NCBI GenBank assembly: GCA_964636125.1
Contig: CAZWPX010000013.1
Coordinates: forward strand, 20,319-84,318
DNA: 64,000 bases
Source of the DNA: CAJINA01 sp964636125
GTDB taxonomy: Bacteria; Desulfobacterota; Desulfobacteria; Desulfobacterales; CAJINA01
Direction: 5' to 3'
Both the position numbers and the translations under genes were made by a program. Positions 63,301 to 64,000 of the stretch are shown here, piece by piece. The notes below the pieces were generated by a model. The model did no database searches. It was not told the DNA's origin and worked only from the letters and a program-made list of their open reading frames with translations. Every line of letters starts with the position of its first letter. Position 1 is the stretch's first letter.

Positions 63301-63702
63301 GTCATGGACTTTATGGATGAGAATTTCGAATATCTGATCCATAATGCTATATACATCTTCAGATCGCAACTTTTCAGAAAGCGAAGTAAATCCAACCAAG
63401 TCACAAAACATTACGGTTACCAGCTTGCGTTCGCCTTCTATTTTGTCTTTTTGGTTAAGTATTTTATCGGCCAAACCTTCAGGTAGGTATCGTTGAATTT
63501 GTCTAATCTTATCATCGAGAGAAGGTCTGTTAACAGAAGGCTTTGGGGTTATGGCTAATTTTTTACCACATTGGTTACAGAATTTACTGCCAGGCGGGTT
63601 CGTTGTGTTACATTCTATACATGATATTTCAATTCCAGCACCACACTGGTTACAAAATTTGGACCCCTCATGGTTTTCAAACCTGCACTCTGGGCATTTC
63701 AT
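60331..63702 (-). CDS. Class III adenylate/guanylate cyclase fused to AAA ATPase and TPR repeats
   Basis: 1123 residues. Two zinc ribbons (CPECRFENHEGSKFCNQCG and CIECNTTNPPGSKFCNQCG) are followed by a class III cyclase domain (VTVMFCDLVGFTSLSEKLR with metal aspartates; NKMTGDGIMALFGAP; FTAMGDTVNLASRMEG). A STAND-like AAA ATPase follows (Walker A ADAGVGKSRLLYEF; LILAYEDLHWMD), then about 450 residues of TPR-like repeats. This is a well-known multidomain signalling type, common in soil and marine bacteria, often of unknown input. TPR and AAA parts probably sense a partner; the cyclase makes cAMP or cGMP if active. AT-rich. A possible promoter lies in 63703-64000 but no boxes stand out. Confidence 0.92.
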   Translation of the reverse strand: MKCPECRFENHEGSKFCNQCGAGIEISCIECNTTNPPGSKFCNQCGKKLAITPKPSVNRPSLDDKIRQIQRYLPEGLADKILNQKDKIEGERKLVTVMFCDLVGFTSLSEKLRSEDVYSIMDQIFEILIHKVHDFGGTVNKMTGDGIMALFGAPIAIEDGPQRAIHSSLSIHKEMARFSDKISNGKIRLPSLKMRIGIHTGPVVVGTIGNDLRVEFTAMGDTVNLASRMEGLAEHGTTYVTEETFNLTKVFFQFEALGKKKVKGKKDSIKAYRVVTSTNRRTRFDVSSERGLTPFIGRERELELLCDSFERAKAGRGQAVSIIADAGVGKSRLLYEFKKSVANEDVTFVRGGCLSYSKGVPYHLHVDILKTNFDIRDGDRDSEIREKVIKGLEILETNKDSITPYLLYLLGVKDSGIDITPLSPEVKKDRILEALKQIVLKGSERLPLILAYEDLHWMDKNSEDVLKYILESIPGARVLLIFIYRPAFEHTWDTRSYHSQLNLNRLSNRESLTMLADILGTQEIAFDLEDLVLGKTEGLPFFIEEFVRSLQELEIVERKDKKYYLTQNIKDLTIPSTIQDVIMARVDSLPDEAKEVLQAGSVIEREFSYDLIRHIAGLPEKPLVANLAILKNSELLYERGIYPNSTYVFKHALTREVVYDSILTKKRKELHDNIGNTIEKFYKNRMDEYYGALSKHFILSENYEKGAEYARFAGKQAQEISAYSDAINYAKKGVYCLEQLSQTIAVQRRIIDARTALSNYCMGLNYHNEGMQAVAPIVNLANEINYRKRLPRIYVATGTYKLFVEEDLEKGIEDLSKAKTLSEETGDFFTLWLACNFLGSAYWQMCDYEKSSTYFQMNIDMSEAANNVTGICFAKSTMAACNYAFSGKIDKAYKTSKESFDLVNESNDLFAQEIAYTSFGSCCLFKGLFKESENYLLEAIRLDKKTNSVVWGGWSHFWLGELYFYTGNFKKSQHYCNQANLIIEHRKILSSWCNYIKIKSIRAQVMQNRKGIQLESIFEYAKQSKIRLFQGQIANNICSILINIDIKFLLDAEEWINKAIKANKQNCNKWELAGDYALYADLLQRKGDHLDANEKLRKAIEIYQECGANGWMEKCKKELATIS

Positions 63703-63883
63703 ATACGCCCCCCTAAATAATTATCAATACTATTGGATGGAGGAAAAACTGGATGGAAATTTAACGATTTATATTACGAATAGATTCTTAAGTCAATTTT
63801 GCTTAAAATATTGGCTGGGTACACATATCTTGGGTAAATATATCTTGCCATATCCTTGAATAATCAGCTCAATCCAAGTGAAT

Positions 63884-63945
63884 GTGATATTCAAAAATTA
63901 TCATAACAATTTAGCATGTTATGGTCGGCACATTTTAATAGCAGT
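63884..63945. repeat. Imperfect direct repeat flanking the AT-rich block, right copy
   Basis: Begins GTGATATTCAAAAATTATC and ends ACATTTTAATAGCAG, the counterpart of 55989-56050 in the same orientation. The remainder of 63703-64000 is AT-rich without a gene. Confidence 0.45.
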
Positions 63946-64000
63946 AAACTTCCGATTTGCGGATGCATTTCCAGCACATGTATGTCAACTCTATCACAAT

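Overview
The window looks like a chromosomal segment of an anaerobic, sulfur-cycling Desulfobacterota (deltaproteobacterial) bacterium. The pointers are a PxxKW cysteine-rich protein, a TusA/DsrE sulfur-relay cluster, an octaheme tetrathionate-reductase-type cytochrome, a DMSO-reductase-family molybdoenzyme, many one-component PAS sensors, and at least two genes with in-frame UGA codons best read as selenocysteine. Gram-negative envelope genes (waaA, kdsD, porin, OmpA) are present. There is one 10-base assembly gap (8817-8826). No rRNA, tRNA or CRISPR array was recognised.

Layout. 1-7142: housekeeping (7TM-HD phosphodiesterase, PhoH, CvpA, MazG, Nudix, class II aldolase, CBS protein). 7421-13185: envelope and sugar phosphate genes (PBP-activator-like lipoprotein broken by the gap, waaA, ATP-PFK, kdsD). 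13349-20749: PxxKW protein with its own promoter and leader hairpin, aminotransferase, ClC channel, spermidine-synthase-like protein, radical SAM protein, TruA, AEC transporter. 20939-23399: a 64-aa dual-CXXC selenoprotein overlapping a pseudouridine synthase gene, then a Cache-PAS sensor. 23417-24341: an ArsR regulator and an exported protein, both with a TTCGA-type operator that recurs at 38186.

24375-34805 is the centre of interest. A divergent PAS-AAA-Fis activator faces GTTAAC palindromes and a canonical sigma-54 promoter (25895-25912). This leads into porin, YeeE/YedE transporter, TusA, DsrE, a 57-aa protein, an unknown protein, a second DsrE-like protein, a small exported cysteine protein, and a three-domain rhodanese lipoprotein whose first two domains each carry a UGA followed by a SECIS-like hairpin. 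An octaheme cytochrome and a membrane cytochrome b close the region. I read it as a regulated sulfur (or selenium) uptake, persulfide-relay and electron-transfer module; the substrate is not visible from sequence.

34991-42703: SHMT-like and PurF-like paralogues with substituted catalytic residues, a nitroreductase plus Tat-exported flavodoxin-ferredoxin pair, an acyl-CoA dehydrogenase and a MerR-like regulator. 42826-54700: a giant C25 (gingipain-type) secreted peptidase, a formylglycine-generating-enzyme-like protein, a VWA-OmpA protein, HU and a molybdoenzyme. 55251-64000: visibly AT-richer DNA with a small cysteine-rich PAS protein, a large hybrid histidine kinase, a hypothetical protein and a cyclase-AAA-TPR signalling protein. 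The two signalling genes and the hypothetical are bracketed by imperfect direct repeats and may be acquired.
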